DNA of 64,000 nucleotides from Kineococcus endophyticus (GCF_040796495.1 NZ_JBFNQN010000003.1:248001-312000); one strand, 5' to 3'. Positions 41,428 to 52,415 are shown, counted from the stretch's first letter. Program-made: numbers and translations. The notes: generated from the sequence alone by a model not told the origin.

Positions 41428-42087
41428 ATGAGCGACAGGCAAGTGCGAGGGGTGCTCGGCACCAAGCTCGGCATGACGCAGCTGTGGGACGCGGACAACC
41501 GCGTCGTCCCGGTGACCGTCGTCAAGGTCGAGCCGAACGTCGTGACCCAGATCCGCACCACTACCACCGACGGCTACGAAGCCGTCCAGCTGGCCACCAC
41601 GGCGATCGCGCAGCGCAAGGCGAACAAGCCCGCTGCCGGTCACTTCGCGAAGGCGGACGTCGCGCCTCGCCGTCACCTGGTGGAGCTGCGCACGACCGAC
41701 GCTGGTGAGTACCAGCTCGGTCAGGAGGTCACCGCCGAGGTCTTCGAGACCGGCACGACCGTCGACGTGGTCGGCACCACCAAGGGCAAGGGCTTCGCTG
41801 GTGTCATGAAGCGTCACGGCTTCTCCGGCGTCGGCGCCTCCCACGGTGCGCACCGCAACCACCGCAAGCCGGGGTCCATCGGCGGCTGCGCCACCCCCGG
41901 TCGCGTGTTCAAGGGCATGCGGATGGCCGGGCGCATGGGTGCTGCCCGCCAGACCACCCAGAACCTGACCGTGCAGGCCATCGACGCGGAGAAGGGTCTG
42001 CTGCTCATCACGGGCGCGATCCCCGGTCCCCGCGGCGGGCTCGTGCTCGTCAAGAGCGCGTCCAAGGCGCGCGTGAAGGAGGCCTGA
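41428..42087 (+). CDS. rplC: 50S ribosomal protein L3
   Basis: 219-aa early assembly protein near the peptidyl transferase centre. [16 protein letters not shown] at the start and the loop [34 protein letters not shown] region typical of L3 are present; the Gln-methylated tip is [16 protein letters not shown] start at 41428, 13 bp after rpsJ. Confidence 0.97.
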   Translation: MSDRQVRGVLGTKLGMTQLWDADNRVVPVTVVKVEPNVVTQIRTTTTDGYEAVQLATTAIAQRKANKPAAGHFAKADVAPRRHLVELRTTDAGEYQLGQEVTAEVFETGTTVDVVGTTKGKGFAGVMKRHGFSGVGASHGAHRNHRKPGSIGGCATPGRVFKGMRMAGRMGAARQTTQNLTVQAIDAEKGLLLITGAIPGPRGGLVLVKSASKARVKEA

Positions 42088-42092
42088 GCCAG

Positions 42093-42797
42093 ATGTCGAC
42101 CGAAACTCACGCCACCGAGAACGTCACCGTCCCCCTGCGGACGGCTGACGGTGGCACCAACGGCACCGTCGAGCTGCCGGCGAAGGACTTCGCCCGTCAG
42201 GCGAACGTCGCGCTGATCCACCAGGTCGTCACCGCGCAGCTCGCCGCGGCCCGTCAGGGCACGCACGCGACGAAGACGCGGGGCGAGGTCCGTGGTGGCG
42301 GCAAGAAGCCGTACAAGCAGAAGGGCACCGGCCGCGCCCGTCAGGGTTCGCTGCGCGCCCCGCAGTTCACCGGCGGTGGCACCGTGCACGGTCCCCAGCC
42401 GCGCGACTACTCCCAGCGCACCCCCAAGAAGATGAAGGCGGCCGCCCTGCGCGGTGCCCTCTCCGACCGGGTGCGTCACGACCGGCTGCACGTCGTCGAG
42501 GGCCTGGCCTCCGGTGAGGTCCCCTCGACCAAGACGGCGCGCACGCTCATCGCCACGCTGTCCGGCCGCAAGAACGTGCTCGTCGTGCTGACCCGCGACG
42601 ACGAGGTCTCGCAGAAGTCCCTGCGCAACCTCGACAACGTGCACGTCCTCCCGGCGGACCAGCTCAACACCTACGACGTCCTGAAGAGCGACGACGTCGT
42701 CTTCACCCGCGCGGCCCTCGACGCCTTCGTCGCCGGCCCGCGCAAGGGTCGCAGCGCGACCGCGGTGGCGGCGGAGTCCGAAGGGAGCACCCTGTGA
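42093..42797 (+). CDS. rplD: 50S ribosomal protein L4
   Basis: 234-aa protein whose extended loop lines the exit tunnel near the macrolide site: [20 protein letters not shown] then [17 protein letters not shown]. In E. coli L4 controls the S10 operon by attenuation; no matching leader structure was established here. ATG start five bases after rplC; stop overlaps rplW. Confidence 0.96.
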   Translation: MSTETHATENVTVPLRTADGGTNGTVELPAKDFARQANVALIHQVVTAQLAAARQGTHATKTRGEVRGGGKKPYKQKGTGRARQGSLRAPQFTGGGTVHGPQPRDYSQRTPKKMKAAALRGALSDRVRHDRLHVVEGLASGEVPSTKTARTLIATLSGRKNVLVVLTRDDEVSQKSLRNLDNVHVLPADQLNTYDVLKSDDVVFTRAALDAFVAGPRKGRSATAVAAESEGSTL

Positions 42798-43105
42798 GCG
42801 CGCTCGGCGGAACCCAGAAGGACCCGCGCGACATCCTGCTCGCGCCGGTCGTCTCGGAGAAGAGCTACGGGCTCATCGACGAGGGCAAGTACACGTTCCT
42901 GGTGGACCCGCGGGCCAACAAGACCGAGATCAAGATCGCGGTCGAGAAGGTCTTCGGCGTCAAGGTCTCGGCGGTCAACACCGCGAACCGTCAGGGCAAG
43001 AGCCGGCGCACCAAGTTCGGTACTGGGAAGCGCAAGGACACCAAGCGGGCCATCGTGACGTTGCGCGAGGGCACGATCGACATCTTCGGCGGCTCGGTCG
43101 CCTGA
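42794..43105 (+). CDS. rplW: 50S ribosomal protein L23
   Basis: 103-aa tunnel-exit protein and docking site for trigger factor and [23 protein letters not shown] and [20 protein letters not shown] are the family signatures. GTG start with a 4-bp overlap to rplD. Confidence 0.97.
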   Translation: MSALGGTQKDPRDILLAPVVSEKSYGLIDEGKYTFLVDPRANKTEIKIAVEKVFGVKVSAVNTANRQGKSRRTKFGTGKRKDTKRAIVTLREGTIDIFGGSVA

Positions 43106-43161
43106 GCCCGTAGGGCTCGCACGACTGCCGTAGACACCTTCGAACCCGAGGAAACGCTGCA

Positions 43162-43998
43162 ATGGGAATCCGCAAGTACAAGCCGACGACGCCGGGCCGC
43201 CGTGGCTCGTCCGTCGCCGACTTCGTCGAGATCACGCGGAGCGAGCCGGAGAAGTCGCTCGTCCGCCCGCTGTCCAAGACCGGTGGTCGCAACTCGTCCG
43301 GCCGGATCACCACCCGTCACATCGGTGGTGGCCACAAGCGCGCCTACCGCGTCATCGACTTCCGTCGTCACGACAAGGACGGCGTCGTCGCCAAGGTCGC
43401 GCACATCGAGTACGACCCCAACCGCACCGCGCGCATCGCGCTGCTGCACTACGTGGACGGCGAGAAGCGCTACATCATCGCCCCCGCGAAGCTGAAGCAG
43501 GGTGACCGGATCGAGAACGGCCCCGAGGCCGACATCAAGCCGGGCAACAACCTGCCGCTGCGCAACATCCCCGTGGGTACGGTCATCCACGCCATCGAGA
43601 TCCGTCCCGGTGGCGGCGCGAAGATCGCCCGCTCCGCGGGTGCGAGCGTCCAGCTGGTGGCCCGCGAGGGTCGCTTCGCCCAGCTCCGCATGCCCTCCGG
43701 CGAGATCCGCAACGTCGACGTCCGCTGCCGCGCGACGATCGGCGAGGTCGGCAACGCCGAGCAGTCGAACATCAACTGGGGCAAGGCCGGCCGCATGCGC
43801 TGGAAGGGCAAGCGCCCGACCGTCCGCGGTGTCGCCATGAACCCGATCGACCACCCGCACGGTGGTGGTGAGGGGAAGACGTCCGGTGGGCGTCACCCCG
43901 TCAGCCCCTGGGGCAAGCCTGAAGGCCGTACGCGGCGTCCGGGCAAGGAGAGCGACAAGCTCATCGTCCGTCGCCGCCGCACCGGCAAGAAGCGCTGA
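43162..43998 (+). CDS. rplB: 50S ribosomal protein L2
   Basis: 278-aa core protein needed for peptidyl transferase assembly. [18 protein letters not shown] at the start, and [20 protein letters not shown] near the C-terminus with the conserved His. ATG start after a GAGGAAACG site. Confidence 0.98.
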   Translation: MGIRKYKPTTPGRRGSSVADFVEITRSEPEKSLVRPLSKTGGRNSSGRITTRHIGGGHKRAYRVIDFRRHDKDGVVAKVAHIEYDPNRTARIALLHYVDGEKRYIIAPAKLKQGDRIENGPEADIKPGNNLPLRNIPVGTVIHAIEIRPGGGAKIARSAGASVQLVAREGRFAQLRMPSGEIRNVDVRCRATIGEVGNAEQSNINWGKAGRMRWKGKRPTVRGVAMNPIDHPHGGGEGKTSGGRHPVSPWGKPEGRTRRPGKESDKLIVRRRRTGKKR

Positions 43999-44013
43999 TA
44001 GGGAGCTAGAGCC

Positions 44014-44295
44014 ATGCCTCGCAGCTTGAAGAAGGGCCCGTTCATCGACGACCACCTCCAGAAGAAGGTGGACGCTCAGAACGAGGCCGGTACGCACAAC
44101 GTCATCAAGACGTGGTCCCGCCGTTCGGTCATCACGCCGGACTTCCTGGGTCACACGTTCGCGGTGCACGACGGCCGCAAGCACGTCCCCGTCTTCGTCA
44201 CCGAGTCGATGGTGGGGCACAAGCTCGGCGAGTTCGCCGCCACGCGGACGTTCAAGGGCCACGAGAAGGACGACCGCAAGGGTCGTCGCCGCTGA
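44014..44295 (+). CDS. rpsS: 30S ribosomal protein S19
   Basis: 93-aa head protein of the small subunit, near the A-site finger. [19 protein letters not shown] and [16 protein letters not shown] are hallmark motifs. ATG start, 15 bp after rplB. Confidence 0.97.
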   Translation: MPRSLKKGPFIDDHLQKKVDAQNEAGTHNVIKTWSRRSVITPDFLGHTFAVHDGRKHVPVFVTESMVGHKLGEFAATRTFKGHEKDDRKGRRR

Positions 44296-44351
44296 GCCAC
44301 CGGCTCACGCGACACAACCTTTCGAGACCGAAACCAGGAAGCAGGACAGGG

Positions 44352-44732
44352 ATGGAAGCCAAGGCGCAGACGCGGCACCTCCGCGTCACGCCCCAGAAGG
44401 CGCGCCGAGTCGTCGACCTCGTCCGGGGCAAGCAGGCCACTGAAGCCGTCGCCGTGCTCTCGTTCGCCCCGCAGGCGGCGGCCGAGCCCGTGCGCAAGCT
44501 CGTCGAGAGCGCCATCGCGAATGCGAAGTTCCTCGCGGACAAGCACTCCGAGGCGTTCGACCCGAACGAGTACGTCGTCAAGGCGATCCACGTCGACGAG
44601 GGTCCGACCATGAAGCGCTTCCGTCCGCGGGCCCAGGGCCGCGCCGGACGCATCCTGAAGCGCACGAGCCACATCACCGTGGTCGTGGCCCCCGCCGTCG
44701 CCGGCGCCAAGAAGACGAGGAGGACCCGCTGA
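44352..44732 (+). CDS. rplV: 50S ribosomal protein L22
   Basis: 126-aa protein whose beta-hairpin reaches the exit tunnel next to L4. [18 protein letters not shown] and the hairpin region [20 protein letters not shown] are conserved. ATG at 44352; the longer upstream frame is not conserved. The stop overlaps the rpsC ATG (TGATG). Confidence 0.97.
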   Translation: MEAKAQTRHLRVTPQKARRVVDLVRGKQATEAVAVLSFAPQAAAEPVRKLVESAIANAKFLADKHSEAFDPNEYVVKAIHVDEGPTMKRFRPRAQGRAGRILKRTSHITVVVAPAVAGAKKTRRTR

Positions 44733-45535
44733 TGGGACAGAAGGTCAACCCGTTCGGGTTCCGACTGGGCATCACCACCGACCACCGCAGCCGGTGGTTC
44801 GCCGACTCCACCAAGACCGGTCAGCGCTACGCCGACTACGTCAAGGAGGACGTCGCGATCCGCAAGCTCATGTCCAAGGGCATGGAGCGCGCGGGCATCT
44901 CGAAGGTGGAGATCGAGCGCACGCGTGACCGCGTGCGGGTCGACATCCACACCGCCCGGCCGGGCATCGTCATCGGTCGCCGCGGCGCGGAGGCCGACCG
45001 CATCCGCACCGAGCTCGAGAAGCTCACGGGCAAGCAGGTGCAGCTCAACATCCTCGAGGTCAAGAACCCCGAGACCGACGCCCAGCTCGTCGCGCAGGGT
45101 GTCGCCGAGCAGCTCGCCAGCCGTGTCTCGTTCCGTCGCGCCATGCGCAAGGGGATGCAGACGACCATGCGCTCCGGGGCCAAGGGCATCCGTGTCCAGT
45201 GCGCCGGCCGCCTGGGCGGCGCCGAGATGAGCCGCTCGGAGTTCTACCGCGAGGGTCGCGTTCCGCTGCACACGCTGCGCGCGAACATCGACTACGGCTT
45301 CTACGAGGCCCGCACGACCTTCGGCCGCATCGGCGTGAAGGTCTGGATCTACCACGGTGACATCACCAGCCGTGAGCTCGCCCAGTCGCAGGCGCAGGCT
45401 CCGCGCGCCCCGCGTCGCGGTGAGCGTGGCGACCGTGGCGAGAGCCGTGGCCGTCGTCGTCCCACCGCCGAGCAGCAGCCGGCAGCCGAGGCTGCCCCCG
45501 CTGCCGCCCCGGCCAGCACCGGATCGGAGGCCTGA
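44732..45535 (+). CDS. rpsC: 30S ribosomal protein S3
   Basis: 267-aa protein at the mRNA entry site with a KH domain ([20 protein letters not shown]). [20 protein letters not shown] is the family start. The last ~45 residues are an Arg/Gly/Glu then Pro/Ala-rich tail ([19 protein letters not shown]) beyond the core, as in other actinobacteria. Confidence 0.97.
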   Translation: MGQKVNPFGFRLGITTDHRSRWFADSTKTGQRYADYVKEDVAIRKLMSKGMERAGISKVEIERTRDRVRVDIHTARPGIVIGRRGAEADRIRTELEKLTGKQVQLNILEVKNPETDAQLVAQGVAEQLASRVSFRRAMRKGMQTTMRSGAKGIRVQCAGRLGGAEMSRSEFYREGRVPLHTLRANIDYGFYEARTTFGRIGVKVWIYHGDITSRELAQSQAQAPRAPRRGERGDRGESRGRRRPTAEQQPAAEAAPAAAPASTGSEA

Positions 45536-45538
45536 GTC

Positions 45539-45955
45539 GTGCTCATCCCGCGGCGAGTCAAGCACCGCAAGCAGCACCACCCCACGCGGCGTGGTGCGGC
45601 GTCCGGCGGCACCCGAGTCACCTTCGGTGAGTACGGGATCCAGGCCGTCGAAGGTGGCTACGTCACCAACCGGCAGATCGAGTCGGCCCGTATCGCGATC
45701 ACGCGCCACATCCGTCGTGGCGGCAAGGTCTGGATCAACATCTACCCGGACCGCCCGCTGACGAAGAAGCCCGCCGAGACCCGCATGGGTTCCGGGAAGG
45801 GTTCCCCGGAGTGGTGGATCGCGAACATCAAGCCCGGCCGGGTCATGTTCGAGCTGTCGTTCCCGAACGAGAAGGTCGCTTCGGAGGCGCTCACCCGCGC
45901 CATCCACAAGCTGCCCGTCAAGTGCAAGATCGTGCGCCGCGAAGGTGGTGAGTGA
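45539..45955 (+). CDS. rplP: 50S ribosomal protein L16
   Basis: 138-aa protein of the A-tRNA binding site. [18 protein letters not shown] at the start and [22 protein letters not shown] are the signatures. GTG start three bases after rpsC. Confidence 0.97.
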   Translation: MLIPRRVKHRKQHHPTRRGAASGGTRVTFGEYGIQAVEGGYVTNRQIESARIAITRHIRRGGKVWINIYPDRPLTKKPAETRMGSGKGSPEWWIANIKPGRVMFELSFPNEKVASEALTRAIHKLPVKCKIVRREGGE

Positions 45956-45956
45956 G

Positions 45957-46205
45957 TTGGCCATCGGGACCAAGGGCCTGAGCGCGGACGACCTGCGTGA
46001 GTTCGACGACGCGAAGCTGGTCGACGAGCTGAAGAAGGCGAAGGAAGAGCTGTTCAACCTGCGCTTCCAGTCCGCCACCGGTCAGCTGGAGAACAACTCC
46101 CGGCTGAAGGCGGTCAAGCGGGACATCGCCCGCATCTACACGACGATGCGCGAGCGCGAGCTCGGCATCACCGAGGCGCCGATCACGAAGGAGGCTGCGA
46201 AGTGA
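45957..46205 (+). CDS. rpmC: 50S ribosomal protein L29
   Basis: 82-aa two-helix protein at the tunnel exit. [23 protein letters not shown] and [19 protein letters not shown] are typical. TTG at 45957 is chosen since GGTGGTGAG precedes it; GTG at 45945 or 45948, overlapping rplP, are alternatives. The stop overlaps rpsQ. Confidence 0.93.
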   Translation: MAIGTKGLSADDLREFDDAKLVDELKKAKEELFNLRFQSATGQLENNSRLKAVKRDIARIYTTMRERELGITEAPITKEAAK

Positions 46206-46495
46206 GCGAGCAGGACACCGCCAAGACGTCCCACGAGACCACCGAGCGCGGCTACCGCAAGACGCGCCGCGGGTACGTCGTCAGCGACAAGATGCAGAAG
46301 ACCGTCGTCGTCGAGGTCGAGGACCGCGTGAAGCACCCGCTCTACGCCAAGGTCATCCGCCGCACGACGAAGGTCAAGGCGCACGACGAGGTCGAGACGG
46401 CGGGTGTGGGCGACCTCGTCCTCATCGCCGAGACCCGGCCCCTGTCGGCGACCAAGCGTTGGCGCGTCGTCGAGGTCCTCGAGCGCGCGAAGTGA
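46202..46495 (+). CDS. rpsQ: 30S ribosomal protein S17
   Basis: 97-aa primary 16S rRNA-binding protein of OB fold. [26 protein letters not shown] is the family motif (split here: [19 protein letters not shown]). GTG start overlaps rpmC by 4 bp. Last gene before a hairpin that ends or attenuates the S10 operon. Confidence 0.97.
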   Translation: MSEQDTAKTSHETTERGYRKTRRGYVVSDKMQKTVVVEVEDRVKHPLYAKVIRRTTKVKAHDEVETAGVGDLVLIAETRPLSATKRWRVVEVLERAK

Positions 46496-46524
46496 CGCAC
46501 GCGTCCTCGGACGCGTTCGACCGA

Positions 46525-46550
46525 GGGTGGGCCGCGGTTGCGGCCCACCC
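46525..46550 (+). terminator. Hairpin between S10 and spc clusters
   Basis: GGGTGGGCCGC, loop GGTT, GCGGCCCACCC: perfect 11-bp stem 29 bp after rpsQ. It marks the boundary between the S10 and spc gene clusters. Confidence 0.7.
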
Positions 46551-46625
46551 CCAGATTCCATGTCCGTTCGGCCAGGCTCGCCCCCTCGCGGGTGGTCGAG
46601 AACCGGCGCGACGAAGGAGTAGAGA

Positions 46626-46994
46626 GTGATCCAGCAGGAGTCGCGGCTCAAGGTCGCCGACAACACGGGTGCCAAGGAGATCTTGTGCATCCGCGTGCTC
46701 GGTGGCTCCGGCCGCCGCTACGCCGGCATCGGTGACGTGATCGTGGCCACGGTCAAGGACGCCATCCCCGGCGGGAACGTCAAGAAGGGCGATGTGGTCA
46801 AGGCCGTCATCGTCCGCACCAAGAAGGAGCGTCGGCGTGCCGACGGTTCCTACATCCGTTTCGACGAGAACGCCGCCGTGATCCTCCGCGCCGACGGCGA
46901 CCCGCGTGGCACCCGCATCTTCGGGCCCGTCGGTCGCGAGCTGCGCGAGAAGAAGTTCATGCGGATCATCTCGCTGGCACCGGAGGTGCTCTGA
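46626..46994 (+). CDS. rplN: 50S ribosomal protein L14
   Basis: 122-aa protein at the subunit bridge B8. [20 protein letters not shown] and [20 protein letters not shown] are diagnostic. GTG start. First gene of the spc cluster. Confidence 0.97.
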   Translation: MIQQESRLKVADNTGAKEILCIRVLGGSGRRYAGIGDVIVATVKDAIPGGNVKKGDVVKAVIVRTKKERRRADGSYIRFDENAAVILRADGDPRGTRIFGPVGRELREKKFMRIISLAPEVL

Positions 46995-46996
46995 CC

Positions 46997-47368
46997 ATGG
47001 CGAAGTTGCGCATCAAGAAGGGTGACCTCGTGCAGGTCATCACCCGTGTCCGCGGGCGCAAGAACGAGGACGGCACCAAGACGTCCGACCTCGGCAAGCA
47101 GGGCAAGGTGCTCGAGGTGAACGCCGAGACGCAGCGCGTGCTGGTCGAGGGTGTGAACCGCATCAAGCGCCACACCAAGGCCCGCCCGGGTGTGGAGGGC
47201 GGCATCGTCGAGCGCGAGGCCCCCATCCACATCAGCAACGTGCAGCTCGTCGACCCGGAGACCAAGAAGCCGACCCGCGTCGGCATCCGCGAGGAGAAGG
47301 TCGAGCGCGACGGTCGCACCAAGACCAACCGCATCCGCGTCGCCAAGCGTTCCGGCAAGGACATCTGA
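46997..47368 (+). CDS. rplX: 50S ribosomal protein L24
   Basis: 123-aa assembly initiator with an N-terminal KOW motif ([20 protein letters not shown]). ATG two bases after rplN; stop overlaps the rplE ATG. Slightly longer than E. coli L24 (104 aa), with a basic C-terminus. Confidence 0.96.
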   Translation: MAKLRIKKGDLVQVITRVRGRKNEDGTKTSDLGKQGKVLEVNAETQRVLVEGVNRIKRHTKARPGVEGGIVEREAPIHISNVQLVDPETKKPTRVGIREEKVERDGRTKTNRIRVAKRSGKDI

Positions 47369-47937
47369 TGACCACCACCACTGAAGCGCGTGCCCTGCCT
47401 CGCCTGAAGCAGCGCTACCGCGAAGAGATCAAGGGTCAGCTGCACACGCAGTTCGCCTACCCGAACGTCATGCAGATCCCCGGCCTGGTCAAGGTCGTGG
47501 TGAACATGGGTGTCGGCGAGGCCGCTCGTGACTCCAAGCTGATCGACGGCGCCGTCCGCGACCTGACCGCCATCACGGGGCAGAAGCCGCAGATCACCAA
47601 GGCGCGCAAGTCCATCGCCCAGTTCAAGCTGCGCGAGGGCATGCCGATCGGTTGCCACACCACCCTGCGCGGGGACCGGATGTGGGAGTTCCTGGACCGC
47701 CTGGTGTCGCTCGCGCTGCCGCGCATCCGCGACTTCCGCGGCCTGTCGCCGAAGCAGTTCGACGGCAACGGCAACTACACCTTCGGTCTCAACGAGCAGT
47801 CGATGTTCCACGAGATCGACCAGGACAAGATCGACCGCGTCCGCGGCATGGACATCACGGTCGTGACGACGGCGAAGACCGACGACGAAGGCCGTGCGCT
47901 GCTGCGTGCTCTGGGCTTCCCGTTCAAGGAGAACTGA
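47368..47937 (+). CDS. rplE: 50S ribosomal protein L5
   Basis: 189-aa central protuberance protein that binds 5S r[23 protein letters not shown] and [20 protein letters not shown] are signatures. ATG overlaps the rplX stop by one base. Confidence 0.97.
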   Translation: MTTTTEARALPRLKQRYREEIKGQLHTQFAYPNVMQIPGLVKVVVNMGVGEAARDSKLIDGAVRDLTAITGQKPQITKARKSIAQFKLREGMPIGCHTTLRGDRMWEFLDRLVSLALPRIRDFRGLSPKQFDGNGNYTFGLNEQSMFHEIDQDKIDRVRGMDITVVTTAKTDDEGRALLRALGFPFKEN

Positions 47938-47939
47938 CC

Positions 47940-48125
47940 GTGGCGAAGACCGCTCTGATCCACAAGGCCGCGCGCAAGCCCAAGTTCAAGGTGCGCGCCT
48001 ACACCCGCTGCCAGCGCTGCGGTCGTCCGCACGCCGTGTACCGCAAGTTCGGCCTGTGCCGCGTCTGCGTGCGCGACATGGCGCACCGTGGCGAACTGCC
48101 CGGTGTGACCAAGAGCAGCTGGTGA
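47940..48125 (+). CDS. rpsZ: 30S ribosomal protein S14, type Z (zinc-binding)
   Basis: 61-aa short zinc form of S14. Two CxxC pairs (Cys24/27, Cys40/43) bind zinc; the longer zinc-free form (~101 aa) is not in this window. GTG start two bases after rplE. Also called rpsN. Confidence 0.97.
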   Translation: MAKTALIHKAARKPKFKVRAYTRCQRCGRPHAVYRKFGLCRVCVRDMAHRGELPGVTKSSW

Positions 48126-48222
48126 CTTCCCACTCCTGCACGACCCTGATCACTGAGACGCCGAAGGTCCGGCCCGCACTGCGTGGCGCGGAAACCGCGG
48201 CGAGGAAGGGCGGACGAGCCCG

Positions 48223-48621
48223 ATGACGATGACTGACCCCATCGCGGACATGCTGACGCGTCTGCGGAACGCCAACTCGGCGTACCACGACACCGTCCAG
48301 ATGCCGTACAGCAAGCTGAAGTCCCACATCGCCGAGATCCTCCAGGCCGAGGGCTACATCGCCTCCTGGACGGTCGAGGACGCCGAGGTGGGCAAGAAGC
48401 TGACGCTGAACCTGAAGTTCGGCCCCAACCGCGAGCGTGCGATCGCCGGCCTGCGCCGCGTGAGCAAGCCCGGTCTGCGGGTCTACGCGAAGTCGACGAA
48501 CCTGCCCCGCGTGCTCGGTGGCCTCGGCGTGGCGATCCTGTCCACGTCCTCGGGGCTGCTGACCGACAAGCAGGCCAACAAGAAGGGCGTGGGTGGGGAA
48601 GTCCTCGCCTACGTCTGGTGA
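48223..48621 (+). CDS. rpsH: 30S ribosomal protein S8
   Basis: 132-aa central-domain 16S rRNA-binding protein; in E. coli it represses the spc operon. [20 protein letters not shown] and the C-terminal VLAYVW with [19 protein letters not shown] are typical. ATG start (a second Met two codons later is also possible). Confidence 0.97.
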   Translation: MTMTDPIADMLTRLRNANSAYHDTVQMPYSKLKSHIAEILQAEGYIASWTVEDAEVGKKLTLNLKFGPNRERAIAGLRRVSKPGLRVYAKSTNLPRVLGGLGVAILSTSSGLLTDKQANKKGVGGEVLAYVW

Positions 48622-48634
48622 GGGAGGAGAACTC

Positions 48635-49174
48635 ATGTCGCGCATCGGTCGACTCCCGATCACCGTCCCCTCGGGCGTGGACGTGACCATCGACGGCTCC
48701 GCCGTCACGGTCAAGGGCCCCAAGGGCGAGCTGAACCACACCGTCGCTTCGCCCATCGCGGTGGAGCGCTCCGAGGACGGGGCCCTGTCGGTCACCCGTC
48801 CCGACGACGAGCGCACCTCGCGCTCGCTGCACGGCCTGACCCGCACCCTGATCTCGAACATGGTCGAGGGTGTGACCAAGGGCTACGAGAAGAAGCTCGA
48901 GATCGTCGGCACGGGGTACCGCGTCACGGCCAAGGGCTCCGACCTCGAGTTCGCGCTCGGCTTCAGCCACCCGGTCGTCGTCAAGGCGCCCGCCGGCATC
49001 ACCTTCGCCGTGGAGAGCAACACCAAGTTCTCCGTGGCGGGGATCGACAAGCAGCAGGTCGGCGAGGTCGCCGCGAACATCCGCAAGCTCCGCAAGCCCG
49101 ACCCGTACAAGGGCAAGGGCGTGCGTTACGCCGGCGAGCAGATCCGCCGCAAGGTCGGAAAGGCTGGTAAGTGA
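48635..49174 (+). CDS. rplF: 50S ribosomal protein L6
   Basis: 179-aa protein near the factor-binding site. [20 protein letters not shown] and [19 protein letters not shown] are family motifs. ATG after AGGGAGGAG. Confidence 0.97.
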   Translation: MSRIGRLPITVPSGVDVTIDGSAVTVKGPKGELNHTVASPIAVERSEDGALSVTRPDDERTSRSLHGLTRTLISNMVEGVTKGYEKKLEIVGTGYRVTAKGSDLEFALGFSHPVVVKAPAGITFAVESNTKFSVAGIDKQQVGEVAANIRKLRKPDPYKGKGVRYAGEQIRRKVGKAGK

Positions 49175-49554
49175 CCATGGGACTCTCCACCCAGAAGACC
49201 CAGAAGGGCACTGCGCCGGCGCGCAAGCGTCGCCACACCCGCGTGCGCAAGAAGGTCGTGGGCACCGCCGTGCGTCCTCGTCTCGTGGTCACGCGCTCCA
49301 CGCGTCACGTGTTCGTCCAGGTCATCGACGACGCGGCGGGTCACACCCTGGCGTCGGCCTCGACCATGGAGGCGGACCTGCGCGCCAGCGGCGACGACAA
49401 GTCGGCCAAGGCCAAGGCCGTCGGCGTGCTCGTCGGCGAGCGGGCCAAGGCAGCCGGCATCGAGGCCGTGGTCTTCGACCGCGGCGGCAACCGCTACGCC
49501 GGGCGCGTCGCGGCGATCGCGGACGGCGCTCGTGAGGCGGGGCTGTCCCTGTGA
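49171..49554 (+). CDS. rplR: 50S ribosomal protein L18
   Basis: 127-aa 5S rRNA-binding protein. [20 protein letters not shown], then [23 protein letters not shown] at 49171 overlaps the rplF stop; ATG at 49177 is an alternative start that removes two residues. Confidence 0.96.
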   Translation: MTMGLSTQKTQKGTAPARKRRHTRVRKKVVGTAVRPRLVVTRSTRHVFVQVIDDAAGHTLASASTMEADLRASGDDKSAKAKAVGVLVGERAKAAGIEAVVFDRGGNRYAGRVAAIADGAREAGLSL

Positions 49555-49585
49555 CCTACGAAGTCGATGAGATGAGGAACGTCTG

Positions 49586-50245
49586 ATGCCTGGACCCCAG
49601 CGCCGAGGCGCCGGTGCGGCCGGCGGCGGCGACAACCGCGGCGGCGGCGACAACCGCGGGAACGACCGCGGCCGTGGTGGCCGCGACGGCGGCCGCGACA
49701 ACCGTGGACGGGGCGACGCGGGCGACCGCGGCAACTTCGTCGAGCGCGTCGTGACCATCAACCGCGTCGCCAAGGTCGTCAAGGGCGGTCGTCGCTTCAG
49801 CTTCACGGCCCTCGTGGTCGTGGGTGACGGCGACGGCACCGTCGGTGTCGGCTACGGCAAGGCCAAGGAGGTGCCCGCGGCGATCGCCAAGGGTGTCGAG
49901 GAGGCCAAGAAGAACTTCTTCCGCGTCCCCAAGATCCAGGGGACCATCCCGCACCCCGTGCAGGGCGAGAAGGCGGCCGGCGTGGTCATGCTGCGCCCGG
50001 CCTCCCCGGGTACCGGTGTCATCGCCGGTGGTCCGGTCCGCGCCGTGCTCGAGTGCGCGGGCATCCACGACGTGCTGTCGAAGTCCCTGGGCTCCGACAA
50101 CGCGATCAACATCGTCCACGCGACGATCGAGGCCCTGCGTGGTCTCGAGCGTCCCGAGCAGGTCGCGGCCCGCCGTGGTCTGCCGGTCGAGCACGTCGCT
50201 CCGGTCGCGCTCCTGCGCGCCCAGGCTGCGGGGGTGAACGGCTGA
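49586..50245 (+). CDS. rpsE: 30S ribosomal protein S5 with Arg/Gly-rich N-terminal extension
   Basis: 219-aa protein of ribosomal fidelity and mRNA entry. The core begins near residue 50 ([20 protein letters not shown]) and has [20 protein letters not shown]. The first ~48 residues are a low-complexity Gly/Arg/Asp/Asn tract ([20 protein letters not shown]), longer than the extension in most relatives I recall. ATG start; stop overlaps rpmD. Confidence 0.97.
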   Translation: MPGPQRRGAGAAGGGDNRGGGDNRGNDRGRGGRDGGRDNRGRGDAGDRGNFVERVVTINRVAKVVKGGRRFSFTALVVVGDGDGTVGVGYGKAKEVPAAIAKGVEEAKKNFFRVPKIQGTIPHPVQGEKAAGVVMLRPASPGTGVIAGGPVRAVLECAGIHDVLSKSLGSDNAINIVHATIEALRGLERPEQVAARRGLPVEHVAPVALLRAQAAGVNG

Positions 50246-50427
50246 TGGGTCGCATCAAGGTCACGCAGCTCAAGTCCGGCATCGGCGGCAAGCAGAACCA
50301 GCGCGACACGCTCCGCAGCCTCGGGCTCCACAAGATCGGGCAGTCGGTCGTCAAGGACGACAAGCCCGAGTTCCGTGGGATGGCCAACACCGTCGCGCAC
50401 CTCGTGATGGTTGAGGAGGTCGACTGA
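50245..50427 (+). CDS. rpmD: 50S ribosomal protein L30
   Basis: 60-aa protein with the compact fold start [20 protein letters not shown] and [16 protein letters not shown] overlaps the rpsE stop, and its own stop overlaps the rplO ATG. Confidence 0.97.
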   Translation: MGRIKVTQLKSGIGGKQNQRDTLRSLGLHKIGQSVVKDDKPEFRGMANTVAHLVMVEEVD

Positions 50428-50885
50428 TGGCGAACCAGGGTGACCACGTCCTGAAGCTGCACCACCTGCGCCCCGCTCCGGGGTCGAACACCGCGAAGAC
50501 CCGTGTGGGTCGCGGTGAGGGCAGCAAGGGCAAGACCGCCGGTCGCGGCACCAAGGGCACCAAGGCCCGCTACCAGGTGCCCGAGGCGTTCGAGGGCGGG
50601 CAGATGCCCCTCCACATGCGCCTGCCGAAGCTGCGCGGGTTCAAGAACCCGTTCCGCGTCGAGTTCCAGGTCGTCAACCTCGACAAGCTCGCGACCCTCT
50701 TCCCCGAGGGCGGCACCGTCGGTGTCGACGAGCTCGTCGCGAAGGGCGCGGTCCGCAAGGGCCAGCCCGTCAAGGTCCTCGGCACCGGTGAGGTGTCCGT
50801 GGCCCTGCAGGTGACGGCCGACAAGTTCTCGACCTCGGCGGCCGAGAAGATCGCGGCTGCGGGCGGTTCCACGACCGTCCGCTGA
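50427..50885 (+). CDS. rplO: 50S ribosomal protein L15
   Basis: 152-aa late-assembly protein. The Gly/Lys/Arg-rich N-terminal extension ([19 protein letters not shown]) and [19 protein letters not shown] are typical. ATG overlaps rpmD by one base. A large hairpin follows. Confidence 0.97.
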   Translation: MANQGDHVLKLHHLRPAPGSNTAKTRVGRGEGSKGKTAGRGTKGTKARYQVPEAFEGGQMPLHMRLPKLRGFKNPFRVEFQVVNLDKLATLFPEGGTVGVDELVAKGAVRKGQPVKVLGTGEVSVALQVTADKFSTSAAEKIAAAGGSTTVR

Positions 50886-50902
50886 CGCCCAGCACCACCG
50901 CC

Positions 50903-50945
50903 CACACGGCGGTAGCGGCGAGTGATCGCCTGCTACCGCCGTGTG
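50903..50945 (+). terminator. Hairpin between rplO and secY
   Basis: CACACGGCGGTAGC and GCTACCGCCGTGTG form a 14-bp stem; an inner GGCGA/TCGCC helix extends it. It lies 17 bp after rplO. secY therefore probably has its own promoter; TAGGGT near 50962 is a weak -10 candidate. Confidence 0.7.
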
Positions 50946-51113
50946 TGCGTTTGCGGGGAGGTAGGGTCTACCAGAGCCCCACGCGTCCCGCTGGCAGCAG
51001 CGGACGGGGGAGTTCGTCTCACCCGCTGTGCCCGAAGCAACCTGTTCGGCCCAACCGTCCGACCAGTCAGGAACGACTCCGGCTCCTCCGGGAGCGCGGT
51101 GCAGGAGGTCGTA

Positions 51114-52415
51114 GTGCTCACCGCAATCGGTCGCGCCTTCCGGACGCCCGACCTGCGCCGCAAGCTGCTCTTCACGATCGGGATCATCGTCCTGGTCCGG
51201 CTGGGCTCCTTCGTGCCGGCGCCCGGGGTCTCGTACTCCGCCGTGCAGCAGTGCATCGACGTGGCGCAGACCGGCAACGACCTGCTCGGGCTGGCGAACC
51301 TCTTCTCCGGCGGCGCGCTCCTGCAGCTCAGCATCTTCGCGCTGGGGATCATGCCGTACATCACGGCGAGCATCATCATCCAGCTGCTGACGGTGGTGAT
51401 CCCGCGCTTCGAGGCCCTCAAGAAGGAGGGTCAGCAGGGGACCAGCAAGCTCACGCAGTACACGCGGTACCTGACGATCGGCCTGGCCGTCCTGCAGTCG
51501 ACGACCTACGTGACGATCGCCCGGGAGCCCTCGCGACTGTTCGGCACGTCCTGCAACGCCCAGGTGCTGCCCGACCAGAGCGTCCCGACGATCCTGCTGA
51601 TGGTCCTCACGATGACGGCCGGCACCGGCCTCATCATGTGGCTCGGTGAGCTCGTCACCGAGCGCGGCGTCGGCAACGGGATGTCCCTGCTGATCTTCGC
51701 CCAGATCGCCGCGACCTTCCCGACCTCGTTGCTCGCCATCGGCCGCGAGCGCGGCTGGCTCACCTTCGCAGGGGTCGTCCTCATCGGCCTCGTCGTCGTG
51801 GCGGCCGTCGTGGCGGTCGAGCAGTCCCAGCGCCGGGTGCCCGTCCAGTACGCCAAACGGATGATCGGCCGGCGCATGTACGGCGGCACCTCGACGTACA
51901 TCCCGCTCAAGGTCAACATGGCCGGCGTCATCCCGGTGATCTTCGCCTCGTCGCTGCTCTACCTGCCCGCCCTCGTGGCCCAGTTCAACGACCCGAACGC
52001 GGCCTGGGTGGCCTGGATCACCGACCACTTCACCAAGGGCGACCACCCGCTGTACATGGCGGTCTACTTCCTGCTCATCATCTTCTTCGCGTACTTCTAC
52101 GTCGCGATCACGTTCAACCCGGACGAGGTCGCCGAGAACATGCGCAAGTACGGCGGTTTCATCCCCGGGGTGCGCGCCGGACGGCCCACCGCGGAGTACC
52201 TCGACTACATCCTCACCCGCATCACCCTGCCAGGATCGCTGTACCTGGGGCTCATCTCGCTGCTTCCCCTCATCGCGTTCGTGCTCTTCAATGCCAACAC
52301 GAACTTCCCCTTCGGGGGCACGTCGATCCTGATCATCGTCGGGGTCGGGCTCGAGACGGTGAAGCAGATCGAGTCCCAGCTCCAGCAGCGCAACTACGAA
52401 GGGTTCTTGCGATGA
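51114..52415 (+). CDS. secY: Preprotein translocase subunit SecY
   Basis: 433-aa, ten-helix channel of the Sec translocon. The plug and TM2 region (GGALLQLSIFALGIMPYITA) and VPVQYAKRMIGRRMYGG loop are conserved. GTG at 51114 follows GCAGGAGG by 5-6 nt; a longer upstream frame is rejected as leader. Stop overlaps the adk ATG. Confidence 0.97.
   Translation: MLTAIGRAFRTPDLRRKLLFTIGIIVLVRLGSFVPAPGVSYSAVQQCIDVAQTGNDLLGLANLFSGGALLQLSIFALGIMPYITASIIIQLLTVVIPRFEALKKEGQQGTSKLTQYTRYLTIGLAVLQSTTYVTIAREPSRLFGTSCNAQVLPDQSVPTILLMVLTMTAGTGLIMWLGELVTERGVGNGMSLLIFAQIAATFPTSLLAIGRERGWLTFAGVVLIGLVVVAAVVAVEQSQRRVPVQYAKRMIGRRMYGGTSTYIPLKVNMAGVIPVIFASSLLYLPALVAQFNDPNAAWVAWITDHFTKGDHPLYMAVYFLLIIFFAYFYVAITFNPDEVAENMRKYGGFIPGVRAGRPTAEYLDYILTRITLPGSLYLGLISLLPLIAFVLFNANTNFPFGGTSILIIVGVGLETVKQIESQLQQRNYEGFLR

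Noticed and set aside
45945-45956. rpmC starting at one of the two GTG codons inside the rplP end
   Set aside because: Their ribosome site would be too close; TTG 45957 has better spacing, although this choice is not certain.
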